DNA from: CBDTTM01 sp965363355
GTDB lineage: Bacteria; Bacillota; Negativicutes; Selenomonadales; Selenomonadaceae
Length of the DNA stretch: 19,496 bases
Direction: 5' to 3'
Assembly: GCA_965363355.1 (NCBI GenBank)
Contig: CBDTTM010000027.1
Coordinates: 1 to 19,496 of the forward strand
The notes beneath the pieces are model-generated. The model ran no database searches. It was not told the DNA's origin and worked only from the letters and a program-made list of their open reading frames with translations. This document shows, piece after piece, positions 1 to 5,691 of the stretch. The number at the start of each line of letters is the position of its first letter. Position 1 is the first letter of the stretch. The translations under genes and the position numbers were made by a program.

Positions 1-144
1 ATCCGAAGTAGATGTTGAACTTTGCGCGTTAAGGTCACTGATCTGTTTTTCGATGGCGAGTTCTTGCTGCTTTAAGCTATTGAGGGTAGAAGAGTTATCG
101 GTAAAGCTGGTACTGCTATTTGTTGAGATTGCACTTATCGACAA
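1..144 (-). CDS. FlxA-like / motility-associated protein, N-terminal part (runs off left edge)
   Basis: Only the first 48 codons are visible, reading leftward from a TTG at 142-144. The product begins (M)SISAISTNSSTSF and continues into a polar heptad-like stretch (SLKQQELAIEKQISDLNAQ) typical of a short coiled coil. A Ser/Thr-rich start followed by a KQQ..EKQI..L helix resembles FlxA-like proteins, which are often sigma-28 dependent and found with late flagellar genes. An in-frame ATG lies at 151-153, but the Shine-Dalgarno AAGGAG (minus strand, 154-159) abuts it directly, so the TTG with a 9-base gap is the better start. The divergent gene has a sigma-28-type promoter and a YjfB-type gene follows it, which supports a motility context. 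The family call is tentative because most of the gene is missing; the ORF itself is likely real. Confidence 0.5.
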   Translation of the reverse strand, partial: MSISAISTNSSTSFTDNSSTLNSLKQQELAIEKQISDLNAQSSTSTSD

Positions 145-170
145 AAGAATCATCTCCTTATAAATATATA

Positions 171-183
171 GTTACATTGTAAC
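171..183. repeat. Perfect short palindrome GTTACA-T-TGTAAC in divergent intergenic region
   Basis: The bases GTTACATTGTAAC form a perfect 6-bp inverted repeat around one central base. It lies 27 bases upstream of the TTG start of the leftward gene, within 145-367, the region between two divergent genes. It could be a small operator or a short leader hairpin. No regulator can be assigned from sequence alone. Confidence 0.35.
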
Positions 184-283
184 ATATTTAGGGGAAAATG
201 GTGCTGTTTTTTGAATGTAAAGGGACAATCCATAAAAAAGTAGTGTATTAAAAACTTTTATTGAAAATGAGGCACATGACGGT

Positions 284-310
284 TTAATTTTTATGGGAAA
301 AAGCCGATAA
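284..310 (+). promoter_or_regulatory. Sigma-28 (FliA/SigD) type promoter
   Basis: The -10 element at 303-310 is GCCGATAA, identical to the textbook flagellar sigma-28 consensus. Exactly 11 bases upstream, 284-291 reads TTAATTTT, matching the -35 consensus TAAAGTTT at six of eight positions. Transcription would start near 317, leaving a leader of about 50 bases before the GTG start at 368. A sigma-A alternative (TTGAAA at 261-266 with TTTAAT at 283-288) is weaker. Confidence 0.7.
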
Positions 311-367
311 ACTAAAGAGTGGAAATATGTTTACGGAAAGTATCAAAAAGCATATGGAGGTGGCAGC

Positions 368-1183
368 GTGGTCGAGAATGCGTTTGTTGGCAGGGATGCT
401 CTGCAACAAAGGAAAGAATGGAAAGAGCGGTTAGATGTTTTGAAGGCTGAGGAAAAGTATGAAGAAGCTTTGGCTGCAGCGCTTGCTTTTTTGGAAAAAG
501 ATGATCCTGATACAGAAATCATGATGGATGCGGCAGATCTTTATTTTATGGCTGGGGATTATGTGCAGGCAAGGGCTTGGATCGATCGGATTTTGCTTAT
601 AGCGCCGCAGCATCTTGCCGGACGTGTTCTTTTGGCTCGAATCTGTATTTTAGGAAACAGGGCCCCGGATGGATTGGCGATACTTGAACGCATGCTGGAG
701 TGGAATGAGGAAATTCCCCAGGAATTGCAAGAAAAAATGAAATATACGCTCGAGTATTTCCGCTGCTTAGAAGGCGCGGACGATACGATAGCCTTGTATC
801 CAAGAGTTAAAGCATTTATTAAAAGCGGATTCAAGGCAAATGGACCGGGCATCCATACGGAAGTTTCCGATTGTCCGGACTTTGCTGCAGCGGAAAGCAT
901 CAAACGCGGCATCTTAGAAAAAGAGATTCCATTATTAGAAAAGCTGGCGATGTTCAACTCGTTTGCTGGAGCTTATTATGCTCGTGGCAGGCTGGCTGAG
1001 GCAGAGCTTTTGCTCGTGACCGCACTCGAAATCGATGAGCATGATCAAGACACCTTACGTAATTTGGCTGTTTTGGTTGCTGAATGCGGAGATTTTGATG
1101 GGGCTATGGAATATGCAGCGCAGCTGCCAAAAGCGGATTTTTGCTTGCTTAATTTACTAAGGGAGAAGAGTTCGCACCAATGA
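368..1183 (+). CDS. TPR-repeat protein in motility context, function unknown
   Basis: The 271-residue product has no signal peptide and no membrane segment. It is helical, with TPR-like units at roughly residues 30-110 (for example a unit around AADLYFMAGDYVQARAWIDR) and 190-255 (AMFNSFAGAYYARGRLAEAE, then LRNLAVLVAECGDFDGAMEY). TPR proteins are protein-protein scaffolds; nothing here identifies an enzymatic domain. The GTG start is supported by GGAGG at 356-360 with a 7-base gap. A sigma-28-type promoter lies about 60 bases upstream and a YjfB-type gene lies 90 bases downstream, so the protein is probably expressed with late flagellar genes. It might be a flagellar chaperone or a flagellin-modification partner, but that is inference. 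Confidence 0.75.
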   Translation: MVENAFVGRDALQQRKEWKERLDVLKAEEKYEEALAAALAFLEKDDPDTEIMMDAADLYFMAGDYVQARAWIDRILLIAPQHLAGRVLLARICILGNRAPDGLAILERMLEWNEEIPQELQEKMKYTLEYFRCLEGADDTIALYPRVKAFIKSGFKANGPGIHTEVSDCPDFAAAESIKRGILEKEIPLLEKLAMFNSFAGAYYARGRLAEAELLLVTALEIDEHDQDTLRNLAVLVAECGDFDGAMEYAAQLPKADFCLLNLLREKSSHQ

Positions 1184-1214
1184 GCTCGTTAAGTTTTCGT
1201 TATATTTTAGAGAA

Positions 1215-1246
1215 AGAAAAGGATGTTTTCTTGTTTGTAGTATAAT
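1215..1246 (+). promoter_or_regulatory. Possible promoter for the YjfB-type gene
   Basis: A perfect TATAAT at 1241-1246 lies 27 bases before the ATG at 1274, but there is no good -35 at 16-18 bases (1217-1224 is A/G rich). A 6-bp inverted repeat AGAAAA-ggatg-TTTTCT occupies 1215-1231, where the -35 would be, and might be an operator. No sigma-28 -10 sequence is visible here, so the gene may also be transcribed from the promoter at 284-310. Confidence 0.4.
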
Positions 1247-1273
1247 GAAAACACAGGGAGAGGAGATGACTTC

Positions 1274-1450
1274 ATGGAAATGTCAATTGCCGCAGCATCT
1301 GTTGGACTAAGTCAGTTCAATGCGCAGCAAGATATCGGCGTATCGGTTCTAAAGAAAGAAATGAACAGTATGGCCGAGGGCGTTACGGATATTTTGCCCA
1401 ACTTGAGCCAGGCGATGGGGATCGGCGCAAATCTCGATATCGGAGCATAA
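1274..1450 (+). CDS. YjfB-family putative motility protein (58 aa)
   Basis: This short ORF begins MEMSIAAASVGLSQFNAQQD, continues ISV-LKKEMNSMAE and ends MGIGANLDIGA. The pattern (M-x-I-A-A-x-S-x-x-L-S-Q, then V-L-K-K-x-M and a C-terminal N-L-D-I) matches my recollection of the small YjfB-type motility family, whose Bacillus subtilis member belongs to the SigD motility regulon; its molecular role is unknown. AGGAG at 1261-1265 is spaced 8 bases from the ATG. The gene sits 90 bases after the TPR gene and is closed by a strong terminator, suggesting a motility accessory pair. The family call rests on recognised residue pattern only. Confidence 0.75.
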   Translation: MEMSIAAASVGLSQFNAQQDIGVSVLKKEMNSMAEGVTDILPNLSQAMGIGANLDIGA

Positions 1451-1453
1451 TGG

Positions 1454-1500
1454 AAAATGGCCTTAACTTTTGGATAAATCAAGTTAAGGCCATTTTCTCT
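1454..1500. terminator. Strong bidirectional intrinsic terminator
   Basis: A perfect 16-bp stem (1454-1469 paired with 1481-1496) surrounds an 11-base loop and runs into TTTTCTCTTTT. The arms start with AAAA and end with TTTT, so it could work in both directions. It ends the yjfB-type transcript. Confidence 0.9.
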
Positions 1501-1572
1501 TTTGCTCTACACAAGGAGCAATTCTGAAAAATATTAATTTACAGAAAAAAGCGAAAAGAACCAAATTTTTAC

Positions 1573-1601
1573 TTGCTTTTTTTGATAAGTCACACTATAC
1601 T
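1573..1601 (+). promoter_or_regulatory. Sigma-A promoter for zinc-ribbon gene
   Basis: TTGCTT at 1573-1578 and TATACT at 1596-1601 are separated by 17 bases. Transcription would start near 1608, giving a leader of about 100 bases before the ATG at 1708. Nothing with a recognisable riboswitch architecture was seen in the leader. Confidence 0.65.
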
Positions 1602-1707
1602 GAATTGTAGAGGGCATTATTTTACTTAGATTTATATTTGCAGTGCAGTTCGTGTAAAAGGGAATCTACTACAGGCTCTTAAACTCAAAAGGTGAGGGGA
1701 TTTTTTC

Positions 1708-2004
1708 ATGGCTTTCGAAGACAAGACTTTAGTTTGCAAAGATTGTGGTAAGGATTTTATCTTTAGCGCAGGCGAGCAAGAATTCTACGCAGAGAAGGGG
1801 TTTGAAAACGAACCGGTACGTTGCCGTGATTGTCGTGACTCTAGACGCCGCACTCGTGATGGCGGCAATGGCGGAGACAGAGAACCGCGTCAGATGTACA
1901 CTGTTGTCTGCGCTGAATGCGGTAAAGAAACACAAGTGCCGTTTGAACCTAAGAATGATCGTCCGGTTTATTGCCGTGACTGCTTCAATTCTAAAAGAGG
2001 CTGA
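1708..2004 (+). CDS. Small zinc-ribbon protein with two CxxC...CxxC modules
   Basis: This 98-residue soluble protein has two predicted zinc-binding ribbons. The first pairs CKDC (residues 10-13) with CRDC (39-42), separated by 25 residues. The second pairs CAEC with CRDC, separated by exactly 17 residues, matching the named CxxC-x17-CxxC domain family. Between them is a charged, Arg/Gly-rich linker (RRRTRDGGNGGDREPR) of the kind that often contacts nucleic acid. Such proteins are common in anaerobic Firmicutes but uncharacterised; structural zinc binding is secure, RNA or DNA binding is inference. GGTGAGGGG at 1691-1699 serves as the Shine-Dalgarno. The gene has its own promoter and is followed by a promoter and a terminator before the transporter lipoprotein gene. 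Confidence 0.85.
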   Translation: MAFEDKTLVCKDCGKDFIFSAGEQEFYAEKGFENEPVRCRDCRDSRRRTRDGGNGGDREPRQMYTVVCAECGKETQVPFEPKNDRPVYCRDCFNSKRG

Positions 2005-2007
2005 TAC

Positions 2008-2036
2008 TTGCGTTAAACGAAATATATTGATATAAT
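2008..2036 (+). promoter_or_regulatory. Sigma-A promoter for amino acid binding lipoprotein gene
   Basis: TTGCGT at 2008-2013 and a perfect TATAAT at 2031-2036 are 17 bases apart and begin immediately after the zinc-ribbon stop codon. The start point (about 2043) lies upstream of the terminator hairpin at 2059-2083, so transcripts from here must pass that hairpin to reach the gene at 2103. Confidence 0.65.
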
Positions 2037-2058
2037 TTCACTAGTATCTGGCAATGTG

Positions 2059-2083
2059 GCCCGGAGCATTCCGGGCTTTTTTT
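2059..2083 (+). terminator. Intrinsic terminator / possible attenuator in transporter leader
   Basis: The 7-bp G+C-rich stem GCCCGGA/TCCGGGC with a 4-base loop (GCAT) is followed by seven T residues. It ends 11 bases before the Shine-Dalgarno of the lipoprotein gene, leaving no room for a promoter between hairpin and gene. Confidence 0.85.
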
Positions 2084-2102
2084 ATGTAAAGAAGGAGGAA
2101 TT

Positions 2103-2885
2103 ATGATGTCAAAGAAATTATTGGTATTATGTATGATGGGTTTATTTGCAATGACAGCTTTATTCGCTGGTTGTGGAGACGCAAAGAAAGATGCAGCAGG
2201 ATCGGGAGAAAAGGTTTTGCGTGTAGGCTGTAATGCAGATTTTGCACCGTTTGAATTCCAGGATGTCGATGGCAAGGAATACGCGGGATTCGATATGGAC
2301 TTGATTCGTGCAATCGGTAAGGAAATGGGCTACAAAGTAGATATCCAAAACTTGAACTTCGATGGTTTGATTCCAGCGATGGAATCGAACAATATTGATG
2401 TAATCATTTCGGGAATGTCGATTACAGATGAACGTAAAAACAAAGTTACATTCTCAAAACCTTATTATCAATCCGGATTGACGATTGTTGTCAAGAGCGA
2501 CAATAACGCAATCAAGGGCTTTAAAGATTTAGAAGGCAAGAAGATCGCTGTACAGATCGGTACGACTGGTGCTACAGAAGCAAAGAAGATTCCAAATGCT
2601 GAAGTCAAGGAATTCAACAGTTCCGCTGATACATTCATGGAACTCAAAGCTGGCGGCGTAGATGCTGTAGTCAATGATCGTCCGGTAAATGACTACTACA
2701 TTGCTAAGAGCAATGAAAAAAATGCAAAGACATTGGATGATATTTTGACGGCAGAAGATTATGGTATTGCAATGAGCAAGAAAAACCCTGAGCTTGCAAA
2801 GCAGATTGATGCAGCTCTTGATAAACTCAAGGAAAACGGTGAATACAATAAGATTTACGAAAAATGGTTCGGTCCCAAAAAGTAA
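2103..2885 (+). CDS. Polar/basic amino acid ABC transporter, substrate-binding lipoprotein
   Basis: A type II signal peptide (KK then a hydrophobic core) ends in the lipobox-like FAGC with Cys24 as the lipidated residue; Phe at -3 is slightly unusual. The mature part is a family 3 periplasmic-binding fold: an N-lobe starting LRVGCNADFAPFEF (39-52), the ISGMSITDERKNK segment (102-114) whose Arg111 normally holds the substrate carboxylate, and VVNDRPVNDYY (189-199) whose Asp192 normally holds the alpha-amino group. Length (260) is typical. GGAGG at 2094-2098 supports ATG 2103; ATG 2106 is possible. It captures amino acids for the permease and ATPase encoded next. Exact specificity (Arg/Lys, Gln or cystine) cannot be set from sequence. 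A hairpin terminator separates it from the permease. Confidence 0.9.
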   Translation: MMSKKLLVLCMMGLFAMTALFAGCGDAKKDAAGSGEKVLRVGCNADFAPFEFQDVDGKEYAGFDMDLIRAIGKEMGYKVDIQNLNFDGLIPAMESNNIDVIISGMSITDERKNKVTFSKPYYQSGLTIVVKSDNNAIKGFKDLEGKKIAVQIGTTGATEAKKIPNAEVKEFNSSADTFMELKAGGVDAVVNDRPVNDYYIAKSNEKNAKTLDDILTAEDYGIAMSKKNPELAKQIDAALDKLKENGEYNKIYEKWFGPKK

Positions 2886-2901
2886 ATGGATAGAGATTGC
2901 T

Positions 2902-2933
2902 GCGCCGCAAAAGAAATTTTGCGGCGCTTTCTT
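2902..2933 (+). terminator. Hairpin terminator after binding-protein gene
   Basis: An 11-bp stem GCGCCGCAAAA/TTTTGCGGCGC closes on a GAAA tetraloop (2913-2916) and is followed by TTTCTT. The short interrupted T tract suggests partial termination, a common way to express the binding protein in excess over the membrane parts. Confidence 0.8.
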
Positions 2934-2937
2934 CATG

Positions 2938-2966
2938 TTGACAGCCTGCAAACAGTGAAATATAAT
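2938..2966 (+). promoter_or_regulatory. Consensus sigma-A promoter for permease-ATPase pair
   Basis: TTGACA at 2938-2943 and TATAAT at 2961-2966 with exactly 17 bases between them is a perfect consensus promoter. It sits directly after the terminator hairpin and about 50 bases before the permease start. Confidence 0.9.
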
Positions 2967-3016
2967 AAGTTTAGCATATTTATACAAGAAATCGTAAGTA
3001 AAAATGAGAAGTAAGG

Positions 3017-3691
3017 ATGGATAGTATGGATTTTGATTTTTCTTTGGTTGTCAATGCACTGCCGCTTTTGCTAGAGGGCGCCTTTGTGACAATAAAGATT
3101 ACAGCTTTGAGCGTGATGTTCGGGATCATCATCGGCTTGTTTGCCGGGATTGCTCGTATTTCAAGTTTTTGGCCAGTTCGTGCACTGGCGGCTGTTTATG
3201 TGGATTTTATTCGTGGGACCCCGCTGTTGGTGCAGATTTATTTGATGTATTTTGCTTTGCCTGTTGTGACGGGAATGCGCATCGATCCGTTTTTTGCAGC
3301 GATTACGGCGTGCAGCGTCAATAGTGGTGCTTATGTAGCGGAAATATTCCGCGCTGGTATCCAGGCTGTCGATGAGGGGCAGATGGAAGCTGGGCGTTCT
3401 TTGGGGATGACTTGGACGCAGACCATGCGTTATATCATTATTCCGCAAGCATTCAAACAGGTAATACCACCGCTTGGCAATGAATTCATTGCTTTGCTCA
3501 AAGATTCGTCTTTGGTCTCTGTCATCGGTTTTGAAGAGCTGACGCGTCGCGGGCAGCTTGTTATTGCCAGGACATATGGATCATTGGAAATTTGGGTCAG
3601 TGTAGCAATTTTGTATTTGATCATGACCTTGACGATTTCCCGTTTTGTTGCGTATTTGGAGCGGAGGTTTAAGATTGATGATAGACGTTAA
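3017..3691 (+). CDS. Amino acid ABC transporter permease (HisM/GlnP family)
   Basis: This inner-membrane protein (224 aa) of the polar amino acid permease family has a first hydrophobic segment at about 22-45, further segments near 57-80 and 91-110, and a last one near 190-212. The cytoplasmic EAA loop EAGRSLGMTWTQTMRYIIIP (124-143) docks the ATPase, and NEFIALLKDSSLVSVIG follows as is usual. Only one permease is encoded, so the transporter is probably a homodimer. AAGGA at 3013-3017 has ideal spacing to the second Met codon (ATG 3026), so the protein may begin three residues later than listed. Its 3' end overlaps the ATPase start by 14 bases, implying translational coupling. Confidence 0.9.
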   Translation: MDSMDFDFSLVVNALPLLLEGAFVTIKITALSVMFGIIIGLFAGIARISSFWPVRALAAVYVDFIRGTPLLVQIYLMYFALPVVTGMRIDPFFAAITACSVNSGAYVAEIFRAGIQAVDEGQMEAGRSLGMTWTQTMRYIIIPQAFKQVIPPLGNEFIALLKDSSLVSVIGFEELTRRGQLVIARTYGSLEIWVSVAILYLIMTLTISRFVAYLERRFKIDDRR

Positions 3692-4397
3692 AAATTTACA
3701 AAAGTCGTTTGGCAAGACGGCGGTTCTAAAAGGTATCGATGTTTCCATCGCAGAAAAGGAAGTCGTTGTTATCATCGGTCCTAGTGGCTCTGGTAAGAGT
3801 ACTTTGCTGCGCTGCATGAATTATCTTGAGGTGCCGACCGGTGGCGAAATCACGGTAGATGGCATTCCACTCAATAATGAATCGAATATCAACAAAGTTC
3901 GAGCTGAAGTCGGTATGGTATTTCAGCGCTTCAACCTATTTCCGCATATGACTGTGCTGGAAAATATCATTTTGGCGCCGATGAAGGTACGTAAGGCAAC
4001 AAAGGCGGAAGCTGTCAAAACGGCGGAGCTCCTTTTGAAAAAGGTCGGTTTGGAAGACAAGGCCAATGCATACCCTCCACAGCTTTCTGGCGGTCAGCAG
4101 CAGCGTGTGGCCATTGCTAGAGCTTTGGCGATGAAACCTAAAGTCATGTTGTTCGATGAACCGACTTCTGCACTTGATCCGGAAATGGTCAACGAAGTGC
4201 TTGATGTAATGAAGAACCTTGCCAAAGAGGGCATGACGATGGTTGTCGTGACGCATGAAATGGGTTTTGCCAGAGAAGTAGGCGACCGAGTTCTGTTTGT
4301 TGACGAGGGGCGCATCATCGAGCAGGGGACGCCGACTGAAATTTTTGAACACGCACAGGAAAAAAGGACAAAGTTATTCCTGTCAAAGATTCTATAA
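3678..4397 (+). CDS. Amino acid ABC transporter ATP-binding protein (GlnQ/HisP family)
   Basis: This cytoplasmic ATPase (239 aa) powers the transporter encoded immediately upstream. All core motifs are present: Walker A GPSGSGKST (34-42), Q-loop Gln83 in VFQRFNLFPH, signature LSGGQQQR (136-143), Walker B VMLFDEPTSALDPE (156-169) and H-loop His193 in THE. ATG 3678 was chosen because GGAGG at 3663-3667 lies 10 bases upstream and the product then starts MIDVKNLQKSFG as in the family; TTG 3675 is also possible. The upstream in-frame extension to 3645 has no family counterpart. The start lies inside the last codons of the permease gene. Confidence 0.93.
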   Translation: MIDVKNLQKSFGKTAVLKGIDVSIAEKEVVVIIGPSGSGKSTLLRCMNYLEVPTGGEITVDGIPLNNESNINKVRAEVGMVFQRFNLFPHMTVLENIILAPMKVRKATKAEAVKTAELLLKKVGLEDKANAYPPQLSGGQQQRVAIARALAMKPKVMLFDEPTSALDPEMVNEVLDVMKNLAKEGMTMVVVTHEMGFAREVGDRVLFVDEGRIIEQGTPTEIFEHAQEKRTKLFLSKIL

Positions 4398-4404
4398 TAC
4401 AAAA

Positions 4405-4421
4405 TATGAATCTAATTCATA
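4405..4421. repeat. A+T-rich palindrome TATGAAT-CTA-ATTCATA
   Basis: A perfect 7-bp inverted repeat with a 3-base centre starts 8 bases after the ATPase stop codon. It is followed by an A tract, so it is not a plus-strand terminator. It may be a weak terminator on the other strand, an operator or an RNA 3' hairpin. Confidence 0.35.
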
Positions 4422-4498
4422 AAAAAATGGAAAAATAATAATGCGTGAGTAATCCATACGGATATTTGTTCCTCAATGGTAACCATAAGAAATGCTTA

Positions 4499-4527
4499 TT
4501 GACATATAATATTCCAAGATATATAAT
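4499..4527 (+). promoter_or_regulatory. Perfect consensus promoter for cold-shock gene
   Basis: TTGACA (4499-4504) and TATAAT (4522-4527) are 17 bases apart. The predicted start near 4534 gives a leader of about 47 bases carrying AGGAGGAG before ATG 4581. Such a strong promoter fits an abundant cold-shock protein. Confidence 0.9.
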
Positions 4528-4580
4528 GTGTGAAGTGGTCGCTGGTAAAGCGCCCAGTTTATTTGTAGGAGGAGTACAAA

Positions 4581-4781
4581 ATGGTTGGTAAAGTAAAATG
4601 GTTTAGCGCAGAAAAAGGTTATGGATTTATTGAGAGAGAAGACGGGGGCGATGTATTCGTACATTTTTCCGCAATTCAGGATGAAGGATTCAAAACTTTG
4701 ACAGAAGGTCAAGATGTAGAATTCGAAATCGTTGAAGGCGCACGCGGACCACAGGCTTCTAACGTTGTAAAAACGGCATAA
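4581..4781 (+). CDS. Cold-shock protein (CspA/CspB family)
   Basis: This 66-residue single cold-shock domain begins MVGKVKWFSAEKGYGFIERE. RNP1 (KGYGFIE) and RNP2 (VFVHFSAI) are intact and provide the aromatic surface that binds single-stranded RNA and DNA. The protein acts as an RNA chaperone that melts structure and assists translation, particularly in the cold and in growth-phase shifts. AGGAGGAG precedes the ATG by about 7 bases. It is a single-gene transcription unit with a consensus promoter and a strong terminator. Confidence 0.97.
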   Translation: MVGKVKWFSAEKGYGFIEREDGGDVFVHFSAIQDEGFKTLTEGQDVEFEIVEGARGPQASNVVKTA

Positions 4782-4799
4782 TTCATACAAAAATCGCGG

Positions 4800-4831
4800 A
4801 ACCCGGTTTAGCCAGACTAAACCGGGTTTTT
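4800..4831 (+). terminator. Intrinsic terminator of cold-shock gene
   Basis: A perfect 12-bp stem AACCCGGTTTAG/CTAAACCGGGTT with a 5-base loop (CCAGA) is followed by a T tract ending at 4831. Confidence 0.92.
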
Positions 4832-4940
4832 AATATGCAAAAAAATGACGAAAATTGTAATATTGTTTAATTATAATCAAAATTTGGTAAATAAAATGTA
4901 AAGTTTCTGAAATCTTTTATGGTTTATAGGAGGTTTTTCT

Positions 4941-4961
4941 TTGCTGGCGGAGAATATATAA
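4941..4961 (+). other. Possible six-codon upstream ORF in the hpf leader
   Basis: AGGAGG at 4928-4933 is followed after 7 bases by TTG CTG GCG GAG AAT ATA TAA, which would encode MLAENI. It lies 32 bases before the probable hpf start and has a better Shine-Dalgarno than hpf itself. It could be a leader peptide that modulates hpf translation, or a chance match. Confidence 0.3.
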
Positions 4962-4993
4962 AACATAGGATACAGGAAAGGGGATGGATGCAT

Positions 4994-5536
4994 ATGGCAA
5001 CATTCACTATTAGAGGAAAAAATATTGAGATTACTCCCGCATTGAAAGATTATGTAGAAAAGAGAGTCGGCAAGGTTACGAAATATTTCGATCAGGTTGG
5101 CGAAATCACTGTACTCCTTACGGTGTCAAAAGGAAGACATATTGTAGAAGTAACCGTTCCGGTACATGGGGTCCTGCTTCGTGGAGAAGAGGCCACTATG
5201 GATATGTATACATCGATTGATTTGGTTATTGAGAAGCTGGAAAGACAGATTCATAAACATAAAACAAAATTAGAGAAGCGTTTCCGTGCAGGGAGCTTCA
5301 AGTCCGAAGTTGTTGGCGAAACGCTTGTTACAAATAAGGCAGATGAGAGTGCAGATTATTCAGTAGTCAAAACGAAACGTTTTGCCGTGAAGCCGATGGA
5401 TGTCCAGGAAGCGATCATGCAGATGAATATGGTCAATCATGATTTCTTCGTTTTCCGCGATGCTTCGACAGAAGACATCAATGTGGTGTATCGCCGTAAA
5501 GATGGAAATTACGGTTTGATCGAATCTGGTATATGA
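4994..5536 (+). CDS. hpf: Long-form ribosome hibernation promoting factor
   Basis: The 180-residue protein has the two-part long HPF layout: an N-terminal HPF/YfiA domain (about 1-97, MATFTIRGKNIEITPALKDY...) that occupies the mRNA/tRNA channel of the 30S subunit, a linker (98-120), and a C-terminal dimerisation domain (about 122-178, VKTKRFAVKPMDVQEAIMQM...) that pairs two ribosomes into inactive 100S particles. ATG 4994 matches the family start; ATG 4988 (two residues longer) is possible, while the in-frame extension to 4919 is unlikely. AAAGGGG precedes the start. As in Bacillus subtilis, hpf directly precedes secA. No convincing sigma-A promoter was found in 4832-4940; A+T-rich sequence there includes TAAAGTTT at 4899-4906 but no matching -10. 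Confidence 0.95.
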   Translation: MATFTIRGKNIEITPALKDYVEKRVGKVTKYFDQVGEITVLLTVSKGRHIVEVTVPVHGVLLRGEEATMDMYTSIDLVIEKLERQIHKHKTKLEKRFRAGSFKSEVVGETLVTNKADESADYSVVKTKRFAVKPMDVQEAIMQMNMVNHDFFVFRDASTEDINVVYRRKDGNYGLIESGI

Positions 5537-5558
5537 AATAGAAGTGATATTGCTTTGG

Positions 5559-5593
5559 AGGCGGGATTGCTGCGGCAGTCCCGCCTTATTTTT
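5559..5593 (+). terminator. Intrinsic terminator after hpf
   Basis: An AGGCGGGA/TCCCGCCT stem extends through a T-G wobble and TGC/GCA to a TGCG loop, and is followed by TATTTTT. It separates hpf from secA. Confidence 0.88.
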
Positions 5594-5611
5594 GCGGGGA
5601 CAAAGTATATT

Positions 5612-5640
5612 TTGACTTATAGTTGATATTTTGATAAAAT
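5612..5640 (+). promoter_or_regulatory. Sigma-A promoter for secA
   Basis: TTGACT at 5612-5617 and TAAAAT at 5635-5640 are 17 bases apart, giving a start near 5647 and a leader of about 45 bases. This probably drives secA-prfB and perhaps the genes to csaB, since no other clear promoter was seen up to 13353. Confidence 0.7.
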
Positions 5641-5691
5641 CGAAAGATAGGTTTAGGAATAGGTGTCCTACTTTTGGAGGAGTGATTATAC

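Noticed and set aside
327..434. A 35-codon ORF starting ATG 327 that overlaps the start of the TPR gene
   Set aside because: It has no good ribosome site, its composition looks random, and the TPR gene has a well-placed GGAGG before GTG 368.
4405..4421. Resemblance of TATGAAT-CTA-ATTCATA to an ArgR box
   Set aside because: The spacer is 3 bases instead of 4, and the site is downstream of the transporter genes and not at a promoter, so I only list it as a palindrome.
4540..4557. Mutually exclusive small hairpins (CGCT/AGCG and CTGG/CCAG) in the cold-shock leader as an RNA thermosensor
   Set aside because: Each stem is only 4 bp and the leader is about 47 bases; the signal is too weak to claim.
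4865..4890. Sigma-B/sigma-H-like GTTTAA...GGTAA before hpf
   Set aside because: The -10 half matches poorly, spacing is ambiguous, and the likely host group lacks sigma-B; no promoter is claimed for hpf.
4899..4906. TAAAGTTT, identical to the sigma-28 -35 consensus, before hpf
   Set aside because: There is no GCCGATAA-like -10 at 11 bases; the sequence there is TATGGTTT.
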